DNA of 64,000 nucleotides from Ovoidimarina sediminis (GCF_032586175.1 NZ_JAWHTE010000023.1:5671-69670); one strand, 5' to 3'. Shown: positions 1 to 9,181, counted from the stretch's first letter. Numbers and translations are program-made. The notes: generated by a model from the letters alone, not told the origin.

Positions 1-521
1 AAGTCGTCGATATCGCCGTTGTCGTGATGCACGGTCGCGGTGGGAAAGGACGACACTTCGTCGAGATAGGCAGTCTCCTCCGGCGTCCGGGTGCAATAGA
101 TCAGCCTGAAGGCTTTGCCCTCCGCACTCAGGTGACGCGCCATCGAAAGGATCGGCGTGATCCCGATGCCCCCGGCGATCAGCAGGTATTTCGGCGCCTC
201 CACCAGTTCGAACTCGTTCTCGGGCGGATCGACATTCAGAACCGTGCCCTCGCGCACGTCCGCGTGCATCGAGGCCGAGCCGCCGCGCGAATTGGCCTCC
301 CGCTTGACGGCGATGACATAGGAGGTCGGCGCCGAACCGTCGTTCAGAAGGGAATAACGCCGCATCGCCCCGCCCGGCGTCTCGACGGTGATATGCGCAC
401 CGGCCGTGAAGGACGGCAGGACAGCCCCATCGTCCCGGGCCAGAGTGAACTCGCAGATGTCTTTTGCAAGTTCCTTGCGGCCGGTGACGGTCAACGCCAT
501 GCGCCCTTCGGGAAGGTCCAT
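1..521 (-). CDS. Ferredoxin reductase (phthalate dioxygenase reductase/VanB type), partial
   Basis: Electron-transfer partner of a Rieske oxygenase, moving electrons from NAD(P)H through flavin to an iron-sulfur centre. The visible N-terminal part, about 173 codons, has the flavin-binding RRYSLL motif near residue 60 and the nucleotide-binding GGIGITPI motif near residue 110. The C-terminal plant-type [2Fe-2S] domain expected in this family lies beyond the window edge, so its presence is unverified. I chose the ATG at 521 because AGAGGA stands seven bases upstream; an in-frame ATG at 545 has a poorer site. The gene is divergent from the Rieske oxygenase at 632, which it probably serves. Family assignment is secure; the exact substrate is not. 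Confidence 0.85.
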   Translation of the reverse strand, partial: MDLPEGRMALTVTGRKELAKDICEFTLARDDGAVLPSFTAGAHITVETPGGAMRRYSLLNDGSAPTSYVIAVKREANSRGGSASMHADVREGTVLNVDPPENEFELVEAPKYLLIAGGIGITPILSMARHLSAEGKAFRLIYCTRTPEETAYLDEVSSFPTATVHHDNGDIDD

Positions 522-559
522 CCAATTGTCCTCTTGTAGAAGCATGTCGCGCTCTGATA

Positions 560-571
560 TTAGATATCTAA
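560..571. promoter_or_regulatory. Palindromic operator candidate in divergent promoter
   Basis: The sequence TTAGATATCTAA is a perfect 12-bp palindrome in the 110-bp gap between the divergent reductase and oxygenase genes. Its core TAGATATCTA recurs at 1966-1975 before the aldehyde dehydrogenase gene. Two copies at the two promoters of one locus suggest a dimeric repressor site. The regulator is not in the window. Confidence 0.55.
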
Positions 572-631
572 ACTATTCGTCAACACATGCCAGTTCGTTG
601 CATGTACATGAATGTACTGGAGGAGCCGTCA

Positions 632-1915
632 ATGCTGTCAGTCGAAGAAAACGACCTGCTGACCAAGATCGACAACGATGCGCCGATGGCGGTGTTGATG
701 CGGCAGCACTGGACGCCGGTTTGCCTGAGCGAAGAGGTTGAAGAACCAGACGGAAAACCCCTGCGGGTGGAAGCGATCGGCCGCAACTACGTGTGTTTCC
801 GCGACACCGACGGGCGGCTCGGGCTGCTTGACGAACTCTGTCCGCACCGCAAGGCCTCGCTCGTCTACGGCCGCAACGAGGAATGCGGGCTGCGCTGCCT
901 CTATCACGGCTGGAAATTCGACGTGGACGGCAATTGCGTTGCGATGTCGTCCGAACCCGAGGAGTCGCCTCTGCACGGCAAGGTCAAGCACCGCTCCTAC
1001 CCAACACGCGAATGGGGCGGCTTCGTCTGGGCCTGGCTCGACACCGAACGCGAGGCGCCGGAATTCCAGCCGCCCGCCTTCGCGCCGACCGAAGACACCG
1101 AGGTTTCGATCCTTAAGATCCGCATCCCGGCCAATTGGGCGCAGATCACCGAAGGCCAGATCGACTCCGCGCATTCATCCTCGCTGCATTCCTCGGATAT
1201 GGTTCCCGCACGGGTCAAAGGCGCCTCGGCGGATGACAAATCCTGGTACCGCCCGTCGACCGACAAGTCGCCGCGCATGCAGACCCAGACCACCCCCTAC
1301 GGCTTCCACTACGCAGCGATTCGCAAGCCGATCAAGAACGCCGGCACGCACAATTACCTGCGGATCACAGAGTATATCGCGCCCTTCACGTCGCTTATCC
1401 CACCGAACAACAACTACAACGTGGCCACGGTGATCGTGCCGATCAGCGACGAGGAATCCTTCTTCCACTTCATCGCCTGGGGCGGCCAGGCCTGCCCGTC
1501 GACCACGGAATGGCGCAAATTCGCCCACGCGCAGCCGGGGATCGACCTGGATAACAAGTGGCGCTCCCGCCGGACGCTGGAAAACGACTTCCTGCAGGAT
1601 CGCCAGATGATGAAGCTTGGCAATTTCACCGGCGTGCTCGGCATCCCCAATCAAGACATCGTGATGTGGGTGTCGATGGGCCCCCGGGTCGACCGGTCTT
1701 CCGATCTTCTGGGCGCGTCCGACCTTGCGATTGTCGAATTCCGGCGGCTCATGAGCGACGCGGCCCGTCGCGTGGCCGAGGGCGGCGCCGCGATCGGCAC
1801 CGAAGAACCGCACGTGCCGCATGCGACCATTTCCTCCAAGGAAGGTGTCTTTCCGAAGGATGTGGACTGGCGAACGCTGGGCGAAGAAAGCCAACAGATC
1901 TCTGCCGCGGAGTAG
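632..1915 (+). CDS. Rieske aromatic ring-hydroxylating/demethylating oxygenase, alpha subunit
   Basis: Terminal oxygenase of about 427 residues, of the phthalate 4,5-dioxygenase/vanillate demethylase class. The Rieske cluster ligands are C70-P-H72 and C89-L-Y-H92. The mononuclear iron site appears as D178, H181 and H186 in the IDSAHSSSLH segment. The start at 632 is chosen for GGAGGAG seven bases upstream; an upstream in-frame ATG at 587 lacks such a site. It is divergent from its likely reductase and is followed by an aldehyde dehydrogenase and a TRAP transporter, which suggests oxidation of an imported aromatic or methoxylated acid. O-demethylation and ring hydroxylation cannot be told apart from sequence alone. 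Confidence 0.88.
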   Translation: MLSVEENDLLTKIDNDAPMAVLMRQHWTPVCLSEEVEEPDGKPLRVEAIGRNYVCFRDTDGRLGLLDELCPHRKASLVYGRNEECGLRCLYHGWKFDVDGNCVAMSSEPEESPLHGKVKHRSYPTREWGGFVWAWLDTEREAPEFQPPAFAPTEDTEVSILKIRIPANWAQITEGQIDSAHSSSLHSSDMVPARVKGASADDKSWYRPSTDKSPRMQTQTTPYGFHYAAIRKPIKNAGTHNYLRITEYIAPFTSLIPPNNNYNVATVIVPISDEESFFHFIAWGGQACPSTTEWRKFAHAQPGIDLDNKWRSRRTLENDFLQDRQMMKLGNFTGVLGIPNQDIVMWVSMGPRVDRSSDLLGASDLAIVEFRRLMSDAARRVAEGGAAIGTEEPHVPHATISSKEGVFPKDVDWRTLGEESQQISAAE

Positions 1916-1927
1916 GTCTGTCCGTGC

Positions 1928-1975
1928 TTGACAGAATGTCGCAGCCGGTATGTAAACAGAGAAAATAGATATCTA
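1928..1975 (+). promoter_or_regulatory. Sigma-70-like promoter with operator palindrome before the aldehyde dehydrogenase
   Basis: TTGACA at 1928-1933 and TGTAAA at 1951-1956 are separated by 17 bases. The 10-bp palindrome TAGATATCTA at 1966-1975 falls where transcription would start, so a bound repressor would block it. This is the same palindrome core as at 561-570. Confidence 0.5.
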
Positions 1976-2024
1976 AGAAAATGAACGGCGGCGCTCTGCA
2001 ACCGCCGTTGCAAGGGGAGAGAGA

Positions 2025-3503
2025 ATGCCGGAAGGCGATGCGGTGAGCAGCGTGCCTGTGCTTGGAGGTTGGACGCCTCAGGGCAACTTCGTTGCCGGCG
2101 AATGGCGCACCGGCGGCGGTGCGCCTCGGGCCGTCCTTTCGCCATCGAGCGGTGCCGTTCTGGCAGAGCTGCGAGACGCATCAGCGGGCGATCTTTCGGA
2201 CGCCGTTGCCAGAGCGTCCAATGCGCAAAGGGTCTGGACCGACCTGGGGCCGGTACATCGCGGCAAGATCCTGAAACAGGCTGCCGCCCTGCTCCGCAGC
2301 CACGAAAGCGAACTCGCCCTGATCGACGCGCTCGACTGCGGCAACCCGATCAAAGGCATGCGCTTCGATGTGAACCTCGGCGCAACTCTGATGGAGTTCT
2401 TCGCCGGGCTGACCACCGAAGCCAAAGGCGAGACGATCCCACAGGTCGGCGGCAAGCTCACGCTCGTTACACGCGAACCGCTCGGCGTTGTCGCCCGGCT
2501 CGTACCATTCAACCATCCGTTTATGTTCGCGGCTGCCAAGATCGCGGCCCCACTGGCCGCAGGCAACGCGGTGATCCTCAAACCGTCCGAGGAAACACCG
2601 CTCTCATCGCTTCGGATGGCCGAGATCATCGGCGATCTCTTCCCGGACGGCCTTTTGTCGGTGCTGACCGGCGGTGCGGATCTCGGTGCGGCAATCTGTG
2701 CCCACCCGGGTATCGCGGCGGTGGGGTTGATCGGATCGGTTCCGACCGGACGCGCCGTCCTGAAGGGCGGGGCCGACACTCTCAAGCGCACGCAGCTTGA
2801 ACTCGGGGGCAAGAACGCGCTCGTCATCTGCGAAGACGCCGATCTCGACCGCGCGGTCGCCGGTGCGGTCAAGGGCATGAACCTCGGCTGGACAGCGGGC
2901 CAGTCTTGCGGCTCGACAAGCCGCGTCCTCGTCCACGAAACCCATTACGCTCACGTCGTCTCCGCCATCGCCGCCGCCTTCGATGCGGTCAGGCTGGGTG
3001 ATCCCACCGACGAGGCCACCGAAATGGGGGCGCTGTCGACGCGGGCCCAGTATGACAAGACCCTGGGCTTCATCGAACGGGCCCGGAAGGCCGGCGCCCG
3101 GATCGCGGCGGGCCGCCCGGATGCCGGTCTTCCCGATACCGGATTCTTCGTCCGCCCCACCCTGGTCTGCGATGTCGGACCAGAGGCCGAGATTGCCCGC
3201 GAGGAAGTCTTCGGCCCGGTGCTGACCGTGCTCAAATGGCGCGACGAAAGCGAAATGCTCGATATCGTCAACAGCCTCGATCTCGGCCTGACGGCTTCGA
3301 TCTGGACGCGGGATCTCGACCGCGCCCTGCGCCTCACCCGCCGCATCCAGGCCGGCTACGTCTGGGTCAACGACGCAAGCGATCACTACCTTGGCGCGCC
3401 CTTCGGTGGCGTCAAGCAATCCGGTCTCGGCCGTGAAGAGTGTTTAGAAGAAATGCTCGCCTATACCGAGGCCAAAACAGTCACCCTCGTATCGGCCGGG
3501 TGA
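2025..3503 (+). CDS. Aldehyde dehydrogenase (NAD(P)+-dependent)
   Basis: A 492-residue enzyme of the ALDH superfamily, oxidizing an aldehyde to the acid. The general base Glu is E259 in LELGGK and the nucleophile Cys is C295 in GQSC. The cofactor-contact segment PFNHPFMFAAAKIAAPLAAG is near residues 162-181 and the length is normal. A GGGGAGAG site precedes the ATG. It lies about 110 bases after the Rieske oxygenase with its own probable promoter. It may oxidize formaldehyde from demethylation, or an aromatic aldehyde such as a benzaldehyde; the sequence does not decide between these. Confidence 0.9.
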   Translation: MPEGDAVSSVPVLGGWTPQGNFVAGEWRTGGGAPRAVLSPSSGAVLAELRDASAGDLSDAVARASNAQRVWTDLGPVHRGKILKQAAALLRSHESELALIDALDCGNPIKGMRFDVNLGATLMEFFAGLTTEAKGETIPQVGGKLTLVTREPLGVVARLVPFNHPFMFAAAKIAAPLAAGNAVILKPSEETPLSSLRMAEIIGDLFPDGLLSVLTGGADLGAAICAHPGIAAVGLIGSVPTGRAVLKGGADTLKRTQLELGGKNALVICEDADLDRAVAGAVKGMNLGWTAGQSCGSTSRVLVHETHYAHVVSAIAAAFDAVRLGDPTDEATEMGALSTRAQYDKTLGFIERARKAGARIAAGRPDAGLPDTGFFVRPTLVCDVGPEAEIAREEVFGPVLTVLKWRDESEMLDIVNSLDLGLTASIWTRDLDRALRLTRRIQAGYVWVNDASDHYLGAPFGGVKQSGLGREECLEEMLAYTEAKTVTLVSAG

Positions 3504-3541
3504 CACCTTCGAGAGTAAAAAAGCGAACAGGGAGGAATAAC

Positions 3542-4525
3542 ATGATATTCAAGGCACTTACAGTGACGCTCGGCCTGGCGGTCTCTGCCGGCATGGCGCA
3601 GGCGGACTCGATCAACATGAACCTGTCGGGTGGCAACCCGGGCGGTCTCTGGTCGCTTCTGGGCGCGGGCATGGACCGGGCGGTGAAGGCCGACGATCCG
3701 GCCGCGGTGATTACCTACCAGGCGACCGGCGGCGGCTTCGCCAACCTCGCGCTCCTCGCGGCGAACCGCACCGATATGGGGCTTGTCCACGACGCCGAGG
3801 TGAAGCTCGGCCTCAACGGGCAGGAGCCGTTCAAGGCCCCGATCACCAACCTTCAGGCCATCGGCTATATGTACAACTGGGCGCCGATGCACTTCTTCCT
3901 GGAACAGTCCATCGCCGAACAATACGGCATCGACAGCATCGACGATATCGCGACCTCTGGCGCACCGCTTACGATCGGGATCAACCGCTCGGGCAACATC
4001 ACCAGCGACGTCGCGGTGTTCATGCTGGCGCAGGCGGGCCTCGACGAGGAAACGCTCACAGCGAATGGCGGCTCCTTCGTGCGCGCGGGTGCCAACGAGC
4101 AGGGCGATCTGATGCAGGACGGACGCATCGACATGGCGACGAATGGCATCTTCATCCGCCACTCCTCATTCCGGGCGATCGACGAGAATGTGGATGTCGT
4201 GCTTCTCAGCGTCCCGCAGGAGGTTATCGACGCAACCAACGAAGCCTTCGGAACAGCGCCTTTCACCATCCCGGGCGGCAGCTATTCCAAGCAGCCCGAC
4301 GACGTGCAGACGATGGCCCTTGGCGCGATGGTCGTCGCAACGGATCAGATGTCGGACGAAATGGCGGAAAAGCTCGCCAGCGGGTTCCTCAAAAACATCG
4401 ACGAGATCCGCAACGTCCACAACGCGATGAAGGCGCTCAACCCCGAGATCCTGGTCAGCCAGACCGTCCTGCCGTTCCATCCCGGTGCGGCCAAGGTCTA
4501 CCGCGAAGCGGGGCTGATTGAGTGA
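3542..4525 (+). CDS. TAXI-family TRAP transporter solute-binding protein
   Basis: Periplasmic substrate receptor of 327 residues. Residues 1-21 form a signal peptide ending in AQA. The mature part begins with the NMNLSGGNPGGLWSLLGAGM segment typical of TAXI receptors, which bind carboxylates or amino acids. The ATG at 3542 is preceded by GGAGG. Its stop overlaps the GTG start of the permease gene by four bases, so the two are translationally coupled. The neighbours imply uptake of the substrate used by the Rieske oxygenase and aldehyde dehydrogenase. Confidence 0.9.
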   Translation: MIFKALTVTLGLAVSAGMAQADSINMNLSGGNPGGLWSLLGAGMDRAVKADDPAAVITYQATGGGFANLALLAANRTDMGLVHDAEVKLGLNGQEPFKAPITNLQAIGYMYNWAPMHFFLEQSIAEQYGIDSIDDIATSGAPLTIGINRSGNITSDVAVFMLAQAGLDEETLTANGGSFVRAGANEQGDLMQDGRIDMATNGIFIRHSSFRAIDENVDVVLLSVPQEVIDATNEAFGTAPFTIPGGSYSKQPDDVQTMALGAMVVATDQMSDEMAEKLASGFLKNIDEIRNVHNAMKALNPEILVSQTVLPFHPGAAKVYREAGLIE

Positions 4526-6462
4526 TTTCAGCACTCGTTTCGACAGGCCGCCGGCGTTCCTTCACGGGAACGCCGGCACACCTTCTGACGCTGCTGGCGG
4601 CCGGGTTCGCCTGCTGGGTGATCTATGCCAACATCTTCGTGATTTCCGATCCGCTGGTTCTGGGCATCCTCTTCGTCTCGGGGATCCTCACGCTGCTCTT
4701 CCCGGTGATTGGCCACTCCCCCAACGCCCCCGACAACCCCACGATCCTCGACTGGGTCCTCTGCGCGCTCAGCCTCGCCTCCGGGGTATTCTTCTTCGTC
4801 AATGCCCAGGTCATCTCCGATCGTATCACGCTGCTCGATGAATTCACGGGCGCGCAATTCTTCTTCGGCACGGCCATCCTGCTTCTGACACTGGAGGCGA
4901 CGCGCCGAACCACGGGCGCCGGCCTCACCGGCATCGTCGTTGCGTTCCTGATCTACAACTGGTTCGGCTACATGCTGCCGCCGCCCTTCGGCCACGGCAT
5001 CTCCGAATTCTCATATCTTCTCGACATCCTCGTCTTCACCACCGACGGCGTTTTCGGCGTGCCGATCCAGGTTGTGGCGAGCTATGTCTTCCTCTTCGTC
5101 ATGTTCGGCACCCTTCTGTCGAAGGCCGGCGGGGGAGAATTCTTCTTCGATCTGGCCTCGGCGGCCACAGGCAACAGCCGCGGCGGCCCCGCCAAGGTCG
5201 CGGTGATCTCCTCCGGCCTCTATGGCACAATGTCGGGCAGCCCGACATCGGATGTGGTGGCCACCGGCTCGATCACGATCCCGATCATGAAACGGCTGGG
5301 CTATTCCAAGAAGTTCGCGGGCGCCGTAGAGGTCGCAGCTTCCACCGGCGGCAGCGCGATGCCGCCCATCATGGGATCTGCCGCCTTCATCCTCGCGGAA
5401 TATACCGGCACGCCCTATCGGGATGTCGTCTATGCAGCGCTGATCCCTGCGATGCTTTACTACGTGGGGGTTTTCTCCCAAGTGCATCTGCGCGCCGTGA
5501 AGCACGATCTGCGGCCCTATTCCGGCGAGATCCCCCGGCTGTCGCGCACCTTCGCCCTGGGCTGGCCCTACATCATCCCGATCGCGGTAATTATCGGGAT
5601 GCTCTGGGTCGGATACTCCCCGGTGATGACCGCGGGCGCCGGCGCGCTGGGCGTGGTGATCGGCACGGCGCTCTCGGGGCGCACCCGGATGACGCCCTGG
5701 GAACTGATCCAGGCCCTCGGCGAAACCACTCTCAGGATCCTGCCGGTAGCGGGCGCCTGCGCCGCTGCAGGTCTGGTGATCGGGGGGCTCTCCATGACGG
5801 GCCTCGGCATGAAGGCAGCCAACGTCATCATCACTCTCTCGGGAGGTGACCTGGGCTGGACGCTTCTGCTGGCCGCTGTGGTGACGATCGTCCTGGGGCT
5901 CGGAATGCCGACGCCATCGGCCTATATCCTCGCGGCCGTTCTGGTTGGTCCGGCACTCACCAAGATCGGTCTTCCGATCCTCGAAAGCCACATGTTCCTG
6001 CTTTATTACGCCATCCTCTCGGCCCTCACGCCGCCGATTGCCGTGGCGGCGCTGGCCGCCGCAGCCATCGCGGATGAAGATCCGTTTGTGATCGCGTTCG
6101 AGGCTGTGCGCCTTGCCGCCGTAGGCTTCCTCATGCCCTTCGCCTTCCTCTGGAACCCCGCGATCCTCGGGACCGGCAGTGGACTTGAAATCGCCATGGC
6201 CTGCATCGGTGGCATCGTGGGCGCCGGAGCCATCGCCCTGTCCTTCGAATGGGTCGGCCGACAGCAATCCGGCAGGCTGGCCTGGCCAATTCGCGCACTC
6301 CTTGTTCTTGGGGCGGCGGCCTCGGTCGCGCCAAACATGGCCATTTCACTGGCCGGGATCGTTGGTACGGCCGTTCTATCGACCGCCCTGCTTGTGCGTC
6401 CTGTGGCCGTTCCTTCCGAAGAGCTTCCGCCGATCGACAACAGCAAGAACACGGTCGACTGA
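4522..6462 (+). CDS. TRAP transporter fused permease (DctQM type)
   Basis: A 646-residue inner-membrane protein with the small DctQ-like segment at the N-terminus (about residues 20-150, hydrophobic helices) fused to a DctM-like large permease. DctM hallmarks include the SGSPTSDVVATGSITIPIM stretch around residue 240 and GLGMPTPSAYILAAVL around residue 460. Fused permeases are usual partners of TAXI receptors. The GTG start overlaps the receptor stop codon. It is the last gene of the oxygenase-transport set. Confidence 0.9.
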   Translation: MISALVSTGRRRSFTGTPAHLLTLLAAGFACWVIYANIFVISDPLVLGILFVSGILTLLFPVIGHSPNAPDNPTILDWVLCALSLASGVFFFVNAQVISDRITLLDEFTGAQFFFGTAILLLTLEATRRTTGAGLTGIVVAFLIYNWFGYMLPPPFGHGISEFSYLLDILVFTTDGVFGVPIQVVASYVFLFVMFGTLLSKAGGGEFFFDLASAATGNSRGGPAKVAVISSGLYGTMSGSPTSDVVATGSITIPIMKRLGYSKKFAGAVEVAASTGGSAMPPIMGSAAFILAEYTGTPYRDVVYAALIPAMLYYVGVFSQVHLRAVKHDLRPYSGEIPRLSRTFALGWPYIIPIAVIIGMLWVGYSPVMTAGAGALGVVIGTALSGRTRMTPWELIQALGETTLRILPVAGACAAAGLVIGGLSMTGLGMKAANVIITLSGGDLGWTLLLAAVVTIVLGLGMPTPSAYILAAVLVGPALTKIGLPILESHMFLLYYAILSALTPPIAVAALAAAAIADEDPFVIAFEAVRLAAVGFLMPFAFLWNPAILGTGSGLEIAMACIGGIVGAGAIALSFEWVGRQQSGRLAWPIRALLVLGAAASVAPNMAISLAGIVGTAVLSTALLVRPVAVPSEELPPIDNSKNTVD

Positions 6463-6466
6463 ACAA

Positions 6467-6499
6467 CCCGGGCCCGTCTTGCGTGACGCACGGCCCGGG
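6467..6499 (+). terminator. GC-rich hairpin after the TRAP permease
   Basis: CCCGGGCC at 6467-6474 pairs perfectly with GGCCCGGG at 6492-6499 around a 17-base loop, five bases after the stop codon. No T-run follows, so it may instead stabilise the mRNA 3' end. Confidence 0.4.
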
Positions 6500-6698
6500 G
6501 ACCACCGGGCCGTCCGTCACCGCGGTGCGCAGACGTTACATAAATTCAACAGCGGCTTTCATCATTCCGTACAGGTTTGCGCGCTATTGCGGCGAACAGG
6601 CTGTGTGGATGGCTCAGGACTGGCTGCACAGCCAGGCCCCTGCCCCGCGCCTCCCCCCTCTACCCGTCACGCGCCTCACGGCATCCGAGGTTCCGGTT

Positions 6699-7079
6699 TT
6701 ACTCCGGATCAAGAACCTTCCGGGCCACGCGGAAGCATTCAAGCGCCTGCGGCACGCCGCAATAGATGCCGACCACGTGAATGATGGCGCGGATCTCCTC
6801 GCGCGTCACACCGTTGTTCACCGCCCCCCGGCAGTGGATTTCCCATTCGTGCATCTTGCCCAGCGCTCCGATCATGGCCAGGTTCATCATCGAACGTGTC
6901 TTGGCGTCGATCACATCGTCGCCCCAGCCGAACCCCCAGCACCAGGCCGTCATCGCTTCCTGGAACGGGCGGGTGAAGTCATCCGCGGCCGCCAGGTTCT
7001 TCTCCACATACGCCGCCCCGAGCGTCGCCTTGCGCTGTTCAAGACCCTTCAAAAACAGGTCCTCATCGAATGTGCTCAT
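6699..7079 (-). CDS. Carboxymuconolactone decarboxylase-family protein
   Basis: A 126-residue protein of the CMD/AhpD-like all-helical fold. The characteristic stretch TRSMMNLAMIGALGKMHEWE lies mid-protein, with GVTREEIRAII and a CGVPQALE segment after it. The ATG at 7079 has GGAGG upstream. It follows the second Rieske oxygenase by 53 bases on the same strand and is probably its operon partner. True gamma-carboxymuconolactone decarboxylase belongs to the protocatechuate pathway, but no other gene of that pathway is here, so a different reaction is likely. The family is certain; the reaction is not. Confidence 0.8.
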   Translation of the reverse strand: MSTFDEDLFLKGLEQRKATLGAAYVEKNLAAADDFTRPFQEAMTAWCWGFGWGDDVIDAKTRSMMNLAMIGALGKMHEWEIHCRGAVNNGVTREEIRAIIHVVGIYCGVPQALECFRVARKVLDPE

Positions 7080-7132
7080 GGTGGTCTCCCTCCTGCCTTC
7101 CGCCGCGACATGACGCTCTGCGCCCGTCACCG

Positions 7133-8227
7133 TCACTCCAACCCGTCCACCGCCTCGCGCATCCATCGCTGCAGATGCATGACGGAATGCTCTGAATTGA
7201 CCCCGCAGTTCGGGTCCACCACCAGCGGCCCGGGCACGTAGCCGCGCGATTTCAGCCCGCGCTGCACCGATTCCACCAGGTGTATGTCTTCCTCCACCGT
7301 CGTGGCCCGGTCCTGTATCGCCATCCGGCGGACGGTGGCGTTGTCCTCTCCGCCGGCCGAATACCACCCGCGCCAGACCACGACATTCTCGGCATCCACC
7401 GCCCGCCAGTGATAGGTGTTCAGAAGGTTCCCCGGATAAACCTGGAACGAGAACATCGGCCACAGAAACCAGGACGAATAGCGGTCGTTGTTCGGAAACC
7501 CGCTTTCGATGTCATAGCTCATCTTGCCGAGGTCGTTGCATTCCGTCGTGTGGCGCAGGCAATACCCCTGGGGCTGGATGTCGTAGGTTTCGGGCCGGAT
7601 CACCCCGGTCGCGAAGGTCGCGTGGTTCAGGCTGCAGTGGTAGCACTCGGAATAGTTCTCGACCGAAACCTTCCAGTTGCATTTTTCCGGGATCTCGATC
7701 CATTCGAGCGGCCGAAGATCCGCCCAGTTGGGAACGAAGTCCTGAAGCTGGGCGCGAACCTCGGGAAACCAGTCGTCCATCGGCGCCGCATCCGGGTCGG
7801 GATTGACAAACACGAACCCCAGAAACTCCTCCGTGCGCACCTCTGTCAGGCAGATCCGCGATCTGTCGAAGCCCGGAACCGATGTCGCGTTCGGCGCTGC
7901 GCGCAGCGCACCGGTAAGTTCGTAGGTCCACGCATGATAGGGGCAGACGACGACGCGGGTCGATCCTGTGCCGCTCACCAGCTGATGCGCCCGGTGCTGA
8001 CAGACATTGTAGAACGTGCGGATCACCCCGTCGCGCCCGCGGATCGAGAACAGGCTTTCGTCGCCCAGGTCGAACGCGACGTAATCGCCCGGCTGTTCCA
8101 GCTGGCTGGCGTGACAGGCAAACTGCCATGTCCGGCGCAACAGGCCCGATTTCTCGGCCTCGAAGATCGCCGGATCGATGTAATACCGCGCCTCGAGGGA
8201 GCGTACCGGTTCGCACAGGTCGTTCAC
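7133..8227 (-). CDS. Rieske oxygenase (amine/betaine-demethylase-like subgroup)
   Basis: A 364-residue Rieske non-haem iron oxygenase. The cluster ligands are C76-Q-H78 and C95-P-Y-H98. The mononuclear iron segment ENYSECYHCSLNH carries the H-x4-H pair. This arrangement resembles GbcA and stachydrine demethylases, which hydroxylate an N-methyl group of quaternary amines and release formaldehyde. The start is GTG at 8227, whose last bases overlap the RpiR stop (GTGA), with GGAGG upstream. No reductase lies beside it, so electrons must come from elsewhere. The link to a betaine-like substrate is inferred from the divergent demethylase operon. Confidence 0.82.
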   Translation of the reverse strand: MNDLCEPVRSLEARYYIDPAIFEAEKSGLLRRTWQFACHASQLEQPGDYVAFDLGDESLFSIRGRDGVIRTFYNVCQHRAHQLVSGTGSTRVVVCPYHAWTYELTGALRAAPNATSVPGFDRSRICLTEVRTEEFLGFVFVNPDPDAAPMDDWFPEVRAQLQDFVPNWADLRPLEWIEIPEKCNWKVSVENYSECYHCSLNHATFATGVIRPETYDIQPQGYCLRHTTECNDLGKMSYDIESGFPNNDRYSSWFLWPMFSFQVYPGNLLNTYHWRAVDAENVVVWRGWYSAGGEDNATVRRMAIQDRATTVEEDIHLVESVQRGLKSRGYVPGPLVVDPNCGVNSEHSVMHLQRWMREAVDGLE

Positions 8228-9111
8228 TCGGGCTCCTCCGTATAGATGCCAAGCTGGTGCCGCCGGCGGTGGAACGTCTCGACCCGCTCGACGATTTCCT
8301 CGCTCGCGACCGCGATCACAAAGCTCAGAAGGGTTTCCAGAAGCGCGATCGTGGAAACCGAGGACGGAAAGAACTGGGGCGTATCGGCGGCAACGATGAA
8401 ACCGTGATGCGCGGCGCGGATGATCGGGCTGGCGGGGCTGTCGGACAGCGCCACGATCGTCAGCCCCTGGTCGCGGGCGATCCGCACCGCCTCGACAACT
8501 TCCGCGCGGTAGGGCCGGCAGGTCATGGCGATCAGCACGTCGCGCGCGTCGGCCCAGGCCAGATCGTCCACCGCCGTCGAACCCGGCCGCGGAATGGCGT
8601 GGAAATCCGTCATGCCCGTCGAGGCGAGATAGGTGAAATTGCGCGCGTTGGCGTTCATCACCCCGACACCCAGGGTGAACACCTGGCGCGAAGCCCATAT
8701 CGCCTCCGCCGCGTCCTTCAGGGCCTCCGCGTCGATCCGCGCAAAGGTCTCCTCGAGGTTTCGGATCGCCCCCTCGGCCATGTCGGCGTAAAGCCCCCCA
8801 AGGTCGCCGGATCTGCGGATATCCTGCAACCAGCGCGCCCGGTCGGGAAAGCTCGCCGCGCCCTTGCGGATCGCCTCGCGGAACGGCGCCCGGAAATCCT
8901 CGTAGCCTTCGAAGCCCACCTGCCGCGCCATCCGCACGAAGGTGTTCGGCTTGACGTTCGCCGCCTCGGCGATTTCCCGCACCGTTGAAACCCCGACATC
9001 GGCAGGGTTTTCAAGCACATAGCGTGCCGCCTTCTGCGCCTCCGGGGTCAGCGTCTCCCATTCTTCGGTCAGCCGGTCGAGGACGCGCGATGATACATTT
9101 GTGCCATTCAT
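8224..9111 (-). CDS. RpiR-family transcriptional regulator with SIS domain
   Basis: A 295-residue regulator. An N-terminal helix-turn-helix (about residues 20-80, including TVREIAEAANVKPNTFVRMA) is followed by a sugar-isomerase-like ligand domain (about residues 125-260). It is divergent from the DMGDH-like operon and translationally coupled to the Rieske gene, so it probably controls both. Two copies of TGATACAnnTGT, 30 bases apart, overlap its start and the divergent promoter. RpiR members usually sense phosphorylated sugars, so the effector here may be unusual. Confidence 0.87.
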   Translation of the reverse strand: MNGTNVSSRVLDRLTEEWETLTPEAQKAARYVLENPADVGVSTVREIAEAANVKPNTFVRMARQVGFEGYEDFRAPFREAIRKGAASFPDRARWLQDIRRSGDLGGLYADMAEGAIRNLEETFARIDAEALKDAAEAIWASRQVFTLGVGVMNANARNFTYLASTGMTDFHAIPRPGSTAVDDLAWADARDVLIAMTCRPYRAEVVEAVRIARDQGLTIVALSDSPASPIIRAAHHGFIVAADTPQFFPSSVSTIALLETLLSFVIAVASEEIVERVETFHRRRHQLGIYTEEPE

Positions 9112-9132
9112 GATTGACAGTGATACAGATGT
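9091..9132. promoter_or_regulatory. Repeated operator TGATACAnnTGT and divergent promoter
   Basis: TGATACATTTGT (9091-9102) and TGATACAGATGT (9121-9132) share ten of twelve bases and start exactly 30 bp apart, about three helical turns. Each contains the palindromic core ACAnnTGT. A perfect -35 TTGACA lies at 9114-9119 between them, facing the demethylase operon, with only a weak -10. They are likely binding sites for the RpiR regulator. Confidence 0.5.
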
Positions 9133-9181
9133 TCGCTACCCCTGTCCATCGACTTCGCGCCCCCGGATAAAGGAAGCGGCC

